From the NCBI GenBank assembly GCA_964534275.1, contig CAZHQG010000004.1, positions 1-64,000 on the forward strand: a stretch of 64,000 nucleotides of DNA. The letters are read 5' to 3'. The position numbers and the translations under genes are program-made. How positions within the stretch are numbered: the first letter of the stretch is position 1; every line of letters begins with the position of its first letter. Below, piece by piece: positions 36,495-44,193 of the stretch. The DNA is from HRBIN30 sp964534275. GTDB lineage: Bacteria; Desulfobacterota; Binatia; HRBIN30. Below the pieces are notes generated by a model. It did not search any database. It saw only the letters and a list, made by a program, of their open reading frames with translations, and had not been told where the DNA came from.

Positions 36495-37621
36495 AGCACT
36501 ACGGGGCGAGGCCACCGAGCCGTAGAGACGAGTCCTTCAGCCGCACTTGGGTCCCCCCAGCGGCCAGCAATGACTGTTTGGCATCGGGGGCATCGTCCCT
36601 GCTGGAGGTCGATGCGCAGGATACGGTAGCCTCGGCGTTCGACAACGGTCGTATGGCAGCCGGGGCAGCGTGTGTTCTCGTATTCGCCCACGGCGCCCGG
36701 AACATTGCCAATGTACACGTATCTCAGTCCGGCCTCCTCCCCCAAACGGGCGGCGAACAGGAGGCGGTCGACGGTCGTGGCGTCGCGATCGGTCATTTTG
36801 TAGTCCGGGTGAAAAGCCGTGACGTGCCAGGGGATGTCCGGGGAAACCCCCGCAAGAAATTCGGTCAGGGCACGAAGCTCGCTTTCCGAGTCGTTGAACC
36901 CAGGAACCAACAAAGTCACCACTTCCACCCAAAAGCCCAGGCGTACTAACTGTCGAATCGTTTGCTTTACCGTCTCGAGCAAACCACCGAGCTTGCGGTA
37001 ACGGCGGTCATCGAATCCCTTCAGATCGACCTTGTACAAGTCGACCCATGGGCGCAAAAACTCCAGCACTTCCGGGGTCGCGTTGCCGTTGGACACGTAC
37101 GACGTCACGAGCCCGGCCGCTCGGGCCTGGCGAAACACGTCCACGGCCCACTCGGAAGTGATCAGCGGCTCGTTGTAAGTGCTGGTGACGATGCGTGCCC
37201 CGTAGCGCTGCGCCAGGTGAACAATCTCTTCGGGGGAGATCCGTCTCGGGGCCACCCCAGCAACCGGATCACGCAGCGCCTGTGAGGTGAGCCAGTTCTG
37301 GCAGTACGCGCAGTGATAGTCGCAGCCGAGCATTCCGAAACTCAGCGCCAGCGAACCGGGGTAGGCATGAAAGAAAGGCTTTTTTTCCACGGGGTCGCAT
37401 TGGAGTGCCGCCACGTACCCCCACGGCACATAAAGCTTCCCTTTCCGGTTCCACCGTACCTTGCAAATCCCCACCTTGCCGTCCGGCAAGTAGCAGCGGT
37501 GACCGCACGCCACACAACGAAGCGCTCCTTCGGGAAGCGGCTGAGCCAACTCGCTGCGGGGGGTGCTCAGCTCTTCGAGCACAGACTGCAAAGTTTTGGA
37601 CTCCAAGAAAGGTTCGGACAC
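36491..37621 (-). CDS. amrS: AmmeMemoRadiSam system radical SAM enzyme
   Basis: A 376-residue PflA-like radical SAM protein. The cluster motif is C100-x3-C104-x2-C107 (GMLGCDYHCAYCQNW). An N-terminal cysteine set (C36, C39, C43, C53 in RCVACGHRCYL and GIC) is typical of the family, and a C-terminal zinc ribbon (CPGC, CPRC) ends the protein. TSTYNEPLITSEW and SNGNATPEVLEFL are substrate-barrel motifs. The Memo and AMMECR1 partners that name the system are not in this window. The GTG at 37621 is used, with no clear ribosome site. Its chemical target is not established. It couples by GTGA overlap to the DNA glycosylase. Confidence 0.9.
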   Translation of the reverse strand: MSEPFLESKTLQSVLEELSTPRSELAQPLPEGALRCVACGHRCYLPDGKVGICKVRWNRKGKLYVPWGYVAALQCDPVEKKPFFHAYPGSLALSFGMLGCDYHCAYCQNWLTSQALRDPVAGVAPRRISPEEIVHLAQRYGARIVTSTYNEPLITSEWAVDVFRQARAAGLVTSYVSNGNATPEVLEFLRPWVDLYKVDLKGFDDRRYRKLGGLLETVKQTIRQLVRLGFWVEVVTLLVPGFNDSESELRALTEFLAGVSPDIPWHVTAFHPDYKMTDRDATTVDRLLFAARLGEEAGLRYVYIGNVPGAVGEYENTRCPGCHTTVVERRGYRILRIDLQQGRCPRCQTVIAGRWGDPSAAEGLVSTARWPRPVVL

Positions 37622-37726
37622 GGTGGTGTACTATAATCCCCGTGGCTCGGGCCCTCAATCGACACATCCGTCGCCTTGCTGTGGAGTCCGGTTACATGAA
37701 TTCGGGGACTGTGCTTAGAAAGTACC

Positions 37727-38731
37727 ATGCGACGCCTAGTGTGGGTGGCGATCTTGATTGCCGTCGTCGCCGCGGGAGCCTGGTGGTGGTGGCAGGAGCG
37801 AGAGCAAGAGAGGCAATGGGCCATTCGCGGGTCGGGCATTGTCGAGGTGACCGAGGTCGACGTGGCGTTCGAGGTTCCGGGCACCATCGTGGCACGATTT
37901 GTCGACGAGGGAGCCGCGGTGGACAAGGGAGAGCCCATCGCTCAGTTGGATGAACGTGAGTATCGGCTCCAGGTGGAACGGGCGCGGGCAGCGAAGGCCG
38001 CAGCGGAAGCGCGTTACGCGTTGCTAACGCGGGGGGCAAGGGAACAAGAAGTCGATCAAGCGCTGGCCGTGCTCGAGTCGGCGGAAGCGGATTTCCAGCT
38101 CCGCCAACGAGACTTTGCCCGCATCGAGGAGTTGTTTCGCCGAGGGATTGCAGCGCAAGCGGATTTCGACCGCGCGCGGACAGCGCTCAGTGCGGCCCAA
38201 GCTGCCCGCGACGCTGCGCGCGCCCGCCTAAACATGCTCAAGGAAGGCTTCCGAACCGAGGAAATCGAAGAAGGGCGGGCGCGTTTGCGCGAGGCGGAAA
38301 AAGCGCTGGAAGTTGCGGAGCTCAATTTGTCGCGGTGTCGGCTCTTCGCTCCGATTACGGGTCGCGTGCTTTCGAAGAACCGCGAGGTGGGTGAAACGGT
38401 CGCTCCGGGCACGCCGGTGGTGACCATGGGTGACTTGGCCCGGCCGTGGCTGAACGTGTACGTGAGCGAGCGCGACCTCGGGCGCATTCGCCTTGGGATG
38501 AAAGCTTCGATCTATGTGGATGCGTACCCGGGACGAGCGTTCGAGGGCAGGGTGGCGTACGTTGCCGACAAATCGGAATTCACGCCCAAAAACATCCAAA
38601 CGCAAGACGAGCGGGTGAAGCTCGTGTATCGGGTAAAAATCGAACTCGAGAATCCGGAGGGAATTCTCAAACCTGGAATGCCGGCGGACGCGGTAATTCC
38701 GCTAGACGGTACGCCACCAGCGCAGGATTGA
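37727..38731 (+). CDS. HlyD-family periplasmic adaptor (YbhG-like)
   Basis: A 334-residue membrane-fusion protein. N-terminal anchor at 4-22 ending in WWWW, a biotinyl-lipoyl half-motif (VDVAFEVPGTIVARFVDEGA), a long alpha-helical hairpin (about 80-200, Ala/Glu/Arg-rich), the second half-motif (LFAPITGRVLSKNREVGETV) and a beta-barrel (LNVYVSERDLGRIRLGMKA). Such adaptors link inner-membrane ABC exporters to the outer membrane. The next gene, 11 bp downstream, is the matching ABC ATPase, as in ybhG-ybhF. The ATG at 37727 is preceded by only a weak site. No permease follows, which is odd. Confidence 0.92.
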   Translation: MRRLVWVAILIAVVAAGAWWWWQEREQERQWAIRGSGIVEVTEVDVAFEVPGTIVARFVDEGAAVDKGEPIAQLDEREYRLQVERARAAKAAAEARYALLTRGAREQEVDQALAVLESAEADFQLRQRDFARIEELFRRGIAAQADFDRARTALSAAQAARDAARARLNMLKEGFRTEEIEEGRARLREAEKALEVAELNLSRCRLFAPITGRVLSKNREVGETVAPGTPVVTMGDLARPWLNVYVSERDLGRIRLGMKASIYVDAYPGRAFEGRVAYVADKSEFTPKNIQTQDERVKLVYRVKIELENPEGILKPGMPADAVIPLDGTPPAQD

Positions 38732-38742
38732 GTCGCGCAGCA

Positions 38743-39705
38743 ATGCCGGCCGAATTTGCCATCGAAGTGGAAGGGCTCAGTAAGACCTACCCGCAAGGAA
38801 CCCAGGCGCTGAAAGGCGTGAGCTTACAGGTGCGGCGTGGGGAACTCTTTGCACTGGTGGGGCCGGACGGTGCAGGCAAAACAACGCTGCTCCGAACCCT
38901 GGCTGGGCTCATCGCTCCCACCGAGGGGCGGGTTTGGATCGATGGGATCGATGCTGTAGCGGACCCGGCGACGGCAAAAAGTCGCATCGGCTACATGTCG
39001 CAGCGGTTTAGCTTGTCAGAGACGCTGACGGTCGCCGAGAACCTGCTCTACGTTGCTGAGATTTGGCACGTTCCTCCGGGGCAGCGCCGCGAGCGTGTGA
39101 CCAGGCTCTTACGGTTCAGCCGGCTCGAGCCGTTTCAAGATCGGCTCGCGCGCAATTTGTCCGGCGGGATGAAACAAAAGCTGAGCCTATGCGCCGCGTT
39201 GATTCACCAGCCGGAAATCTTGCTTCTGGACGAGCCGACGATCGGCGTCGATCCCATATCGCGGCGTGAGTTCTGGTTGATTCTTTACGAGCTCTTGCAG
39301 GCGGGCTCGACAATCTTTCTCTCCACGCCGTACATGGACGAAGCCGAGCGCTGCAATCGCGTGGCCTTTTTGCTCGGGGGGCGACTCATTGCTAGCGGCT
39401 CGCCGGCAGAGTTACGTGCCGCCTCGCCCACGGTGATTCTCGACCTGCACTGTCGGGATACGCGCCGTGCGCGGAGAAAGCTTGCGCAGGACCTGCGTTT
39501 TCCTGAGGTTGCGCCATTTGGGGAACATCTCCACGTTGCGATTCCGCGACACGATCAGAATCCCGAGTTGTGGGTGCGTGCTGCTGAGCGTCTGGGCGTG
39601 GAGGTGCGCTCGTGGCGGGTACGGGAGCCGTCGTTGGAAGACGTGTTCCTGGAACTGACCTTGGCGGATCAACGGAAGACCGACGTGCGGAACGAACAAA
39701 GCTGA
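38743..39705 (+). CDS. ABC transporter ATP-binding protein (YbhF/CcmA-like)
   Basis: A 320-residue ATPase of the ABC-2 exporter type. Walker A GPDGAGKTTLLR near 42, signature NLSGGMKQKLSL, Walker B EILLLDEPTIGVDP, and a switch His replaced by STPYMDEAER, where Pro-Tyr follows Thr, a variant also found in YbhF-type proteins. A 90-residue C-terminal domain follows. The ATG at 38743, 11 bp after the HlyD gene, begins MPAEFAIEVEGLSK. It must work with ABC-2 permeases, but the next gene is convergent, so the membrane partner is encoded elsewhere or lost. The substrate is unknown. Confidence 0.92.
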   Translation: MPAEFAIEVEGLSKTYPQGTQALKGVSLQVRRGELFALVGPDGAGKTTLLRTLAGLIAPTEGRVWIDGIDAVADPATAKSRIGYMSQRFSLSETLTVAENLLYVAEIWHVPPGQRRERVTRLLRFSRLEPFQDRLARNLSGGMKQKLSLCAALIHQPEILLLDEPTIGVDPISRREFWLILYELLQAGSTIFLSTPYMDEAERCNRVAFLLGGRLIASGSPAELRAASPTVILDLHCRDTRRARRKLAQDLRFPEVAPFGEHLHVAIPRHDQNPELWVRAAERLGVEVRSWRVREPSLEDVFLELTLADQRKTDVRNEQS

Positions 39706-39717
39706 AGGACCGCAGCG

Positions 39718-40452
39718 TTATTGGCAGCCAGCCAAGGCTGCACCCACGGCGGCGATAATTTCGCTCACCGTAACGGATCCGTCGCCGTCGCGGTCGCCAC
39801 TGGGGCAAGCACTGAGAGCCGCCTGTTCGAGCGCAATGTTGACCAGAACGAGAATGTTGTCGATGGTCACGGTGCCGTCTCCGTCACAGTCACCGATGCA
39901 GCCCTGCGCGCTGGGAGTAGGAGTGGGGGTAGGCGTCGGGAAACTGCCAGTTCCCTGGCACGTACCAACGATGCAGTCGTTATCGTCCACGCAGGCGAAG
40001 CCGTCGTCGCACACCCTGCCGGTCGCCCAGCATAGTGCCCCCAGACAATGCGTGTCGTTCAGGCAGGAAAATCCCTTGAGTTCGCCGCTCAGGCAAACCT
40101 TTTGCGTGGGCTGGCAGGGGCTCCCGTCGGTACAATTGAAGGTCGGGTCGCAGCAGTACCCCGCGAACAAGCCATCCGCACAAGTACCAAGCGCAGGGTC
40201 CGTGGAGCATGCCGGTGTAGCGGCGCAAGTGGAAAGGGGGCAGTCGCAGTCGTAACCGTCGTCCGTTCCTCCGTCACAAACTCCTTGCGCGACGACACAC
40301 GCGCCACCTGGGCAATCTTCGACGCGGCTGCACGGCTGCCCGTCACGGCTACCTGCGGAACACAGGCGCTGAGCGGCAGCTGGCCCGGTTAGGAGCACCA
40401 AGAACGCAATCACGAACCACTCGGTCGGGAGAGAATATTTGCAGTGCTTCAT
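39718..40452 (-). CDS. Cys-rich secreted protein with C-terminal double EF-hand module
   Basis: A 244-residue exported protein. Signal peptide 1-28 (ends GPAAAQ), then a cysteine-rich region of about 140 residues with repeated C-x4-8-C knots (GSRDGQPCSRVEDCPGGAC, DDGFACVDDNDCIVGTC), a TPTPTPTP linker, and at 185-243 the 59-residue EF-hand module that also ends the 1651-aa protein and begins the Ycf48-like protein. The cysteine pattern, with about two dozen Cys, suggests many disulfides and an extracellular life. The first EF-hand has Asn instead of Glu at loop position 12. No enzyme motif is seen. Confidence 0.8.
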   Translation of the reverse strand: MKHCKYSLPTEWFVIAFLVLLTGPAAAQRLCSAGSRDGQPCSRVEDCPGGACVVAQGVCDGGTDDGYDCDCPLSTCAATPACSTDPALGTCADGLFAGYCCDPTFNCTDGSPCQPTQKVCLSGELKGFSCLNDTHCLGALCWATGRVCDDGFACVDDNDCIVGTCQGTGSFPTPTPTPTPSAQGCIGDCDGDGTVTIDNILVLVNIALEQAALSACPSGDRDGDGSVTVSEIIAAVGAALAGCQ

Positions 40453-40740
40453 GTGCCGGCTCCTCGCGTGGCCGCGAGCATCGTAGGAAACATCGATTGA
40501 GTCAACACATTTGTGTGCAAGTGCAGCGGACCCTCCGGAACGGAGATGCGCGATCGAAGAAAGTTCATTGTTTGCTTCAACTGACGGAGGCGGCGCCGCG
40601 ACGCAGTCGATCGGGAGACGTGCAGCGGGGGCCGGGTGCGCTACCCCTGAGGGCCTTTGTGTGGCGCGAGCGCTTGCGTTTCTTCTATAAAAGCAACGTT
40701 GGTTTTGGCTACACCACGTCCGACAAGGAGGAAACTGGCC
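40453..40740. other. Divergent intergenic region, 288 bp
   Basis: This lies between the Cys-rich protein (leftward) and the thioredoxin-like gene (rightward). TATAAA at 40686-40691 is a candidate -10 for the rightward gene, but no good -35 is spaced before it. AAGGAGGAAA precedes the ATG at 40741. Nothing else was recognised. Confidence 0.4.
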
Positions 40741-41304
40741 ATGGCTGCAACCGCATCGAAAATGATTCCGCTTGGCACGAAGGCTCCACACTTCCGGTTG
40801 CCGGACCCTAGCGGCAAGGTGTACTCGCTCGACGATTTTGCCGACAAGCCAGCTTTGTTGGTCATGTTCATTTGCAATCACTGCCCGTACGTGAAGCACA
40901 TTCGCTCTGCCCTTGCTCAGTTCGCACGCGAGTACATCCCCAAGGGGCTGGCAATCGTGGCCATCAATTCCAACGACATTTCGCAGTATCCTGAGGACAG
41001 CCCCGAAAAGATGGCCGAGGAAGCGCGCGAGGCGGGGTACATCTTCCCGTACTTGTTCGATGAAACCCAGGAGGTAGCCAAGGCGTACGGGGCTGCGTGT
41101 ACGCCAGAATTTTTCTTGTTCGACAAAGAGCGAAAGCTCGTTTACCACGGCCAGTTCGACGACAGCAGGCCTGGGACGGCGCTTCCGCCGACGGGTGCGG
41201 ACCTACGCGAGGCGGTCGACGCCCTTCTCGAAGGGCGCCCCGTGCCAACGAACCAAAAGCCGAGCCTCGGGTGCAATATCAAGTGGAAACAGGCGAGGGC
41301 GTGA
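40741..41304 (+). CDS. Thioredoxin-fold peroxiredoxin-like (AhpC/TSA, redoxin) protein
   Basis: A 187-residue cytoplasmic protein. GTKAPHFRLPDPSGKVYSLDDF opens a redoxin fold, with an active-site C45-N-H-C48 (FICNHCPYVK) and the cis-Pro segment YGAACTPEFFLFD. The CxxC pair argues for a disulfide oxidoreductase rather than a one-Cys peroxidase. Similar proteins are common in proteobacteria and cyanobacteria, with unproven roles in thiol homeostasis. ATG 40741 has an ideal AAGGAGGAAA ribosome site. It is convergent with the GNAT gene, 17 bp apart. Confidence 0.9.
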   Translation: MAATASKMIPLGTKAPHFRLPDPSGKVYSLDDFADKPALLVMFICNHCPYVKHIRSALAQFAREYIPKGLAIVAINSNDISQYPEDSPEKMAEEAREAGYIFPYLFDETQEVAKAYGAACTPEFFLFDKERKLVYHGQFDDSRPGTALPPTGADLREAVDALLEGRPVPTNQKPSLGCNIKWKQARA

Positions 41305-41321
41305 GCGGGCCCGTACACGGC

Positions 41322-42302
41322 TTAAAACCGGTCCGAAATCCAATACACGCTTGACTCCGGCGGCAAGAGCTTGGCCCACACGTCTTCGGCCAGCACCTCG
41401 TTTCGTGAGACGCCGAGTTTTCCAGCAAGTCGGTCGGGGTCGACGACGCGCCACATCCAAAATACATCGTCGATCCTCGTGCACTTTATTCCTTGTGCTT
41501 CGAGAGCTGCGAGGATCCTCGGCTCTACAGCTAGTTGCGAGATGACGCCTGGGTAGGCTTGGATTCCGTGGTGGTAGTGGGTGACGAGCAGTTCCACGAG
41601 TGCTTGGTCGTGCCCAGGCAGATACCCGTGTTCCATCACGACGTAAAAGTCCCACAAGTTTGTCGCGCGGGCGTAGGCGACCACCTGGGAGTCGACTGTA
41701 GCGACCAGAAACTGCTCGTTTGGATTGCCGGCGTAACGGAGTTGTGCCCGCCAGTAGAGTTCGTCCCGCAGGGTCGTACCTGGGAAACGACCGGAATACA
41801 CGTTGTAAATTCCCTGCACGGAAGGAAGGTCCTCGGGTGCAAACGGGCGCACCGTGTACCGGCGGCTCGGCTGGGCTGCCGCGCCCGGAGCGAGAAACAC
41901 GAGGTAGCGTAGGTGACTCCGGTAGCCCAGTTGGCCGTAAAAAGCGAGGCGCACCGCGAACAATAGCGATACGTCGAAGTCGCGGTCCCGCAAGCGGCCC
42001 AGCCCGTAGCGCAGGAGTTCCGAGGCGATTCCCCGCCCACGATACGCTTCAGAAGTGAACACGTTGCCCACGCCTGCAACGTCTAGCGCCGTTGCACCGA
42101 CGCGCACGCGTTTGCGGAACACCTGAAACGTGCTCACAAGCCTTCCCTCGTGTTCCGCAACGAAGCATAGGTCCGGCGAGAAAGTCGGATCGTGTTCCAA
42201 GTAGCGCGCGAAAAAGTCGCGATCGCCGTACCACTCCGCCAAAAGGTCGAGGACCTGGTCGCGTTCGCTCGGTTCGATGCTGCGGAACAACACGTTCGTC
42301 AT
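41322..42302 (-). CDS. GNAT family N-acetyltransferase (Eis-like)
   Basis: A 326-residue acetyl-CoA-dependent transferase. The N-terminal GNAT domain has VAGVGNVFTSEAYRGRGIASELLR, with the acetyl-CoA pyrophosphate loop R88-x2-G-x-A, and FYGQLGYRSHLRY, typical of Eis/Enhanced-intracellular-survival-like proteins. A second GNAT-like half follows (RYTVRPFAPEDLPSVQGIYN to NEQFLVATVDSQVVAYARAT). The acceptor amine is unknown; Eis relatives acetylate aminoglycosides or protein lysines, but no such claim can be made here. ATG 42302 follows a leader with a strong inverted repeat. Confidence 0.85.
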   Translation of the reverse strand: MTNVLFRSIEPSERDQVLDLLAEWYGDRDFFARYLEHDPTFSPDLCFVAEHEGRLVSTFQVFRKRVRVGATALDVAGVGNVFTSEAYRGRGIASELLRYGLGRLRDRDFDVSLLFAVRLAFYGQLGYRSHLRYLVFLAPGAAAQPSRRYTVRPFAPEDLPSVQGIYNVYSGRFPGTTLRDELYWRAQLRYAGNPNEQFLVATVDSQVVAYARATNLWDFYVVMEHGYLPGHDQALVELLVTHYHHGIQAYPGVISQLAVEPRILAALEAQGIKCTRIDDVFWMWRVVDPDRLAGKLGVSRNEVLAEDVWAKLLPPESSVYWISDRF

Positions 42303-42920
42303 GCCGGGCTTGCTGGCATAGGGCTGGGATTTCAACAAGCCGCCCGACCGCTGGCAGCGCCAGTAGCATTTTGGTTCTTGGCGATGCGGTCGGGCGGCGC
42401 TTCCGACTCGCAGCCAGCCTTCCCTTGCGTCGAGTTTGCTTGCCCCAATAGGGCGGGCTCGGTGGATCCCGAAACTCGCAAACAAACCGACCCTGCCAAT
42501 CGGGGGGTGGGCCGGGGCGGCGCTTTTCTGGTCTCAGTGGCCTGAGGCGCTACGAGTTGTCCCGGGGTAGTCTGCCGATTCCGGTGTGGCCAGGGGTCGG
42601 TTCGCGCATTGTTGTAACTGCCTTGTTCTACACCGCTGGTTTGGGTGGACGGAGTGCCTCATGGAATGCTGGTGTGGTGTCGGGGCGCTTACGGTCGTCA
42701 ATGTCAGGAGCCCGTACGAGGGTCAAACGTGGTGACCGAAGAGAATGTTCGCGCACTGCCTGTGGATGCGTGGGCCGCTCGTTTCTGGGCCGAGGGCAGG
42801 CAGTAAGCTCGGGCGCTGTGTCCGGTGTCCGGTCTTGGTCCTCGGTGCACGTCGCAGATGCCCTGCGGCTGCTCTCGCGTCCCGCATCGTGTCGCGAACT
42901 CCATCTTTGAGAGACGCGAT
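42303..42920. other. 618-bp stretch with no convincing gene
   Basis: This is between the GNAT start and the end of the unknown membrane protein gene, both leftward. It holds the inverted repeat at 42340-42397. Open frames on both strands have arginine/serine-rich, low-complexity translations typical of GC-rich shadow frames. The only protein-like short frame is a 24-codon GTG-started one at 42732-42806 on the plus strand, with no good ribosome site. It may hold an unrecognised RNA or a decayed gene. Confidence 0.4.
42340..42397 (-). repeat. 12-bp perfect inverted repeat in the leader of the GNAT gene
   Basis: CCGCCCGACCGC at 42340-42351 is the exact reverse complement of GCGGTCGGGCGG at 42386-42397, with a 34-base loop that itself contains the hairpin CTGGC-AGC-GCCAG. 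It lies 37 bp upstream of the GNAT start. It may be an RNA structure in the 5' leader, a regulator-binding site or a terminator for something upstream; no U-tract is present. Confidence 0.6.
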
Positions 42921-44144
42921 TTAGCGTTCTTTGGGCTTTGAGTGGATGCGGGCGTGCGAGATTCGGGCGGGGAATTTGGCTCCGTTGTTTGAAAGGGACT
43001 CCGAGGGCTCCGGATGCAGGGTGCTGAATATTTGGCTCCAAGCGATCGCGTGGGTGCCGAGAACCGTGAATGTGGCGGCACCCGCAAGCCCGGCAACTTG
43101 CCAGGCTTCGAAGGCAGCAGTGTCCGCCCACGGCAGGCAGGCTGCTGCCAGGCCGACCCCGATCCCCAAGCAGAGAAAAGCGCCCCAGCGGAGCCGCGAG
43201 GCGACTCCGTCGCCAGGCTCGATCGAGCGCAGCACGGTTACGACCGGTGCGTGGTGCAAAACAAGCCCGGCGAAAAGCCAAAGTGTGGTTGCCGCAACCA
43301 CAGTGCAGAAGACCGTCCAAGCTGCCAACAACGCGAGCCATCTCGGGATCGAGGCGAAGAGCAGCAGGGCACTGGCTGCGGGGAGTGCAAGCAGGGCACG
43401 AATATAGCGCTGCACGACCATCGTGGCTGACGTACGCGAAGGCCTTGGAGGCGAGTCAATTATCGACGGCAGTGCCTCACGAGCAGCGGGAACGGGCGAA
43501 ACATCTGGAGGGCGTGGCATCCAGATCACGGTCGGTTGATGTTCCGGAGGAACGCTGCTCGTTGCTTCTGCGAGCCAGTTTGCGAACGGGAAAGAAGCCG
43601 ACTCGCGTGCGACACGCCAGAGCGCACGCTCTGCGAGCTCGCGAGTGCTCGCAAAAGCGATGGGATGGCAGTTGCTTGCTTCGGGTGCGGGCCCCGAGCT
43701 GTGTTCCCGCACCAGCAGCAAGGGCGCCTGGCACTCTGGCAAAGCCTCGAGTGCGGTCGCGATCCAGTCGGGCCGAATTGCGGCGAGGTCCGACGCGACC
43801 ACGACCCACTCGCTCGGCGCGATCGTGAAGGCGCGGCGAAGCACCGAGACCCAGGATTCGCGCGGCCGTCGCCGAATCAAAACGACGGGCCCGAATCGTT
43901 TGACCGGCGCCTCTGGGGCAACTTCGCTGGTTTCCACTGCCACCAGATGAAAGGCACCGCCGGTTTTCTCTGCCCAGCTTGTGCCAACCTCCACGATGTG
44001 CGCCCATGCGTGGGGCGACGCGGGGCCACTCGGGAGCGGGAAGACGAGCAGCACCGATGGTGGTGATTCCCTTGTTCGTCGCTGTCGCGCAGTATCCTGC
44101 GTGGGCACAAGTTGTATTTTGAGGAATGCGCGAGCCGCAGTCAC
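42921..44144 (-). CDS. Membrane protein of unknown function, about 407 aa
   Basis: An unrecognised protein. The first 240 residues are soluble and alpha/beta in character (SVLLVFPLPSGP, GAFHLVAVET, EWVVVASDLAAIRPDWIATALEALPE, APLLLVREHSSG), which could suit a nucleotide- or sugar-binding fold such as a glycosyltransferase-like domain. The C-terminal part has about four membrane helices (IRALLALPAASALLLF, LALLAAWTVFCTVVAATTLWLF, GAFLCLGIGVGLAAACL, VAGLAGAATFTVLGT). The start is uncertain: GTG codons at 44144 and 44108 are both possible and neither has a good ribosome site. It lies 49 bp downstream of the serine hydrolase in a leftward run headed by TetR. Confidence 0.6.
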   Translation of the reverse strand: MTAARAFLKIQLVPTQDTARQRRTRESPPSVLLVFPLPSGPASPHAWAHIVEVGTSWAEKTGGAFHLVAVETSEVAPEAPVKRFGPVVLIRRRPRESWVSVLRRAFTIAPSEWVVVASDLAAIRPDWIATALEALPECQAPLLLVREHSSGPAPEASNCHPIAFASTRELAERALWRVARESASFPFANWLAEATSSVPPEHQPTVIWMPRPPDVSPVPAAREALPSIIDSPPRPSRTSATMVVQRYIRALLALPAASALLLFASIPRWLALLAAWTVFCTVVAATTLWLFAGLVLHHAPVVTVLRSIEPGDGVASRLRWGAFLCLGIGVGLAAACLPWADTAAFEAWQVAGLAGAATFTVLGTHAIAWSQIFSTLHPEPSESLSNNGAKFPARISHARIHSKPKER

Positions 44145-44193
44145 GAGAAAAAATGAACCTTGTCGCGAAAGAGCGACTTTGGGTAGGGATCGT

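Noticed and set aside
42732..42806. 24-codon GTG-started frame with protein-like composition
   Set aside because: No convincing ribosome site, no homology I can recognise, and many chance frames of this size exist in GC-rich DNA.
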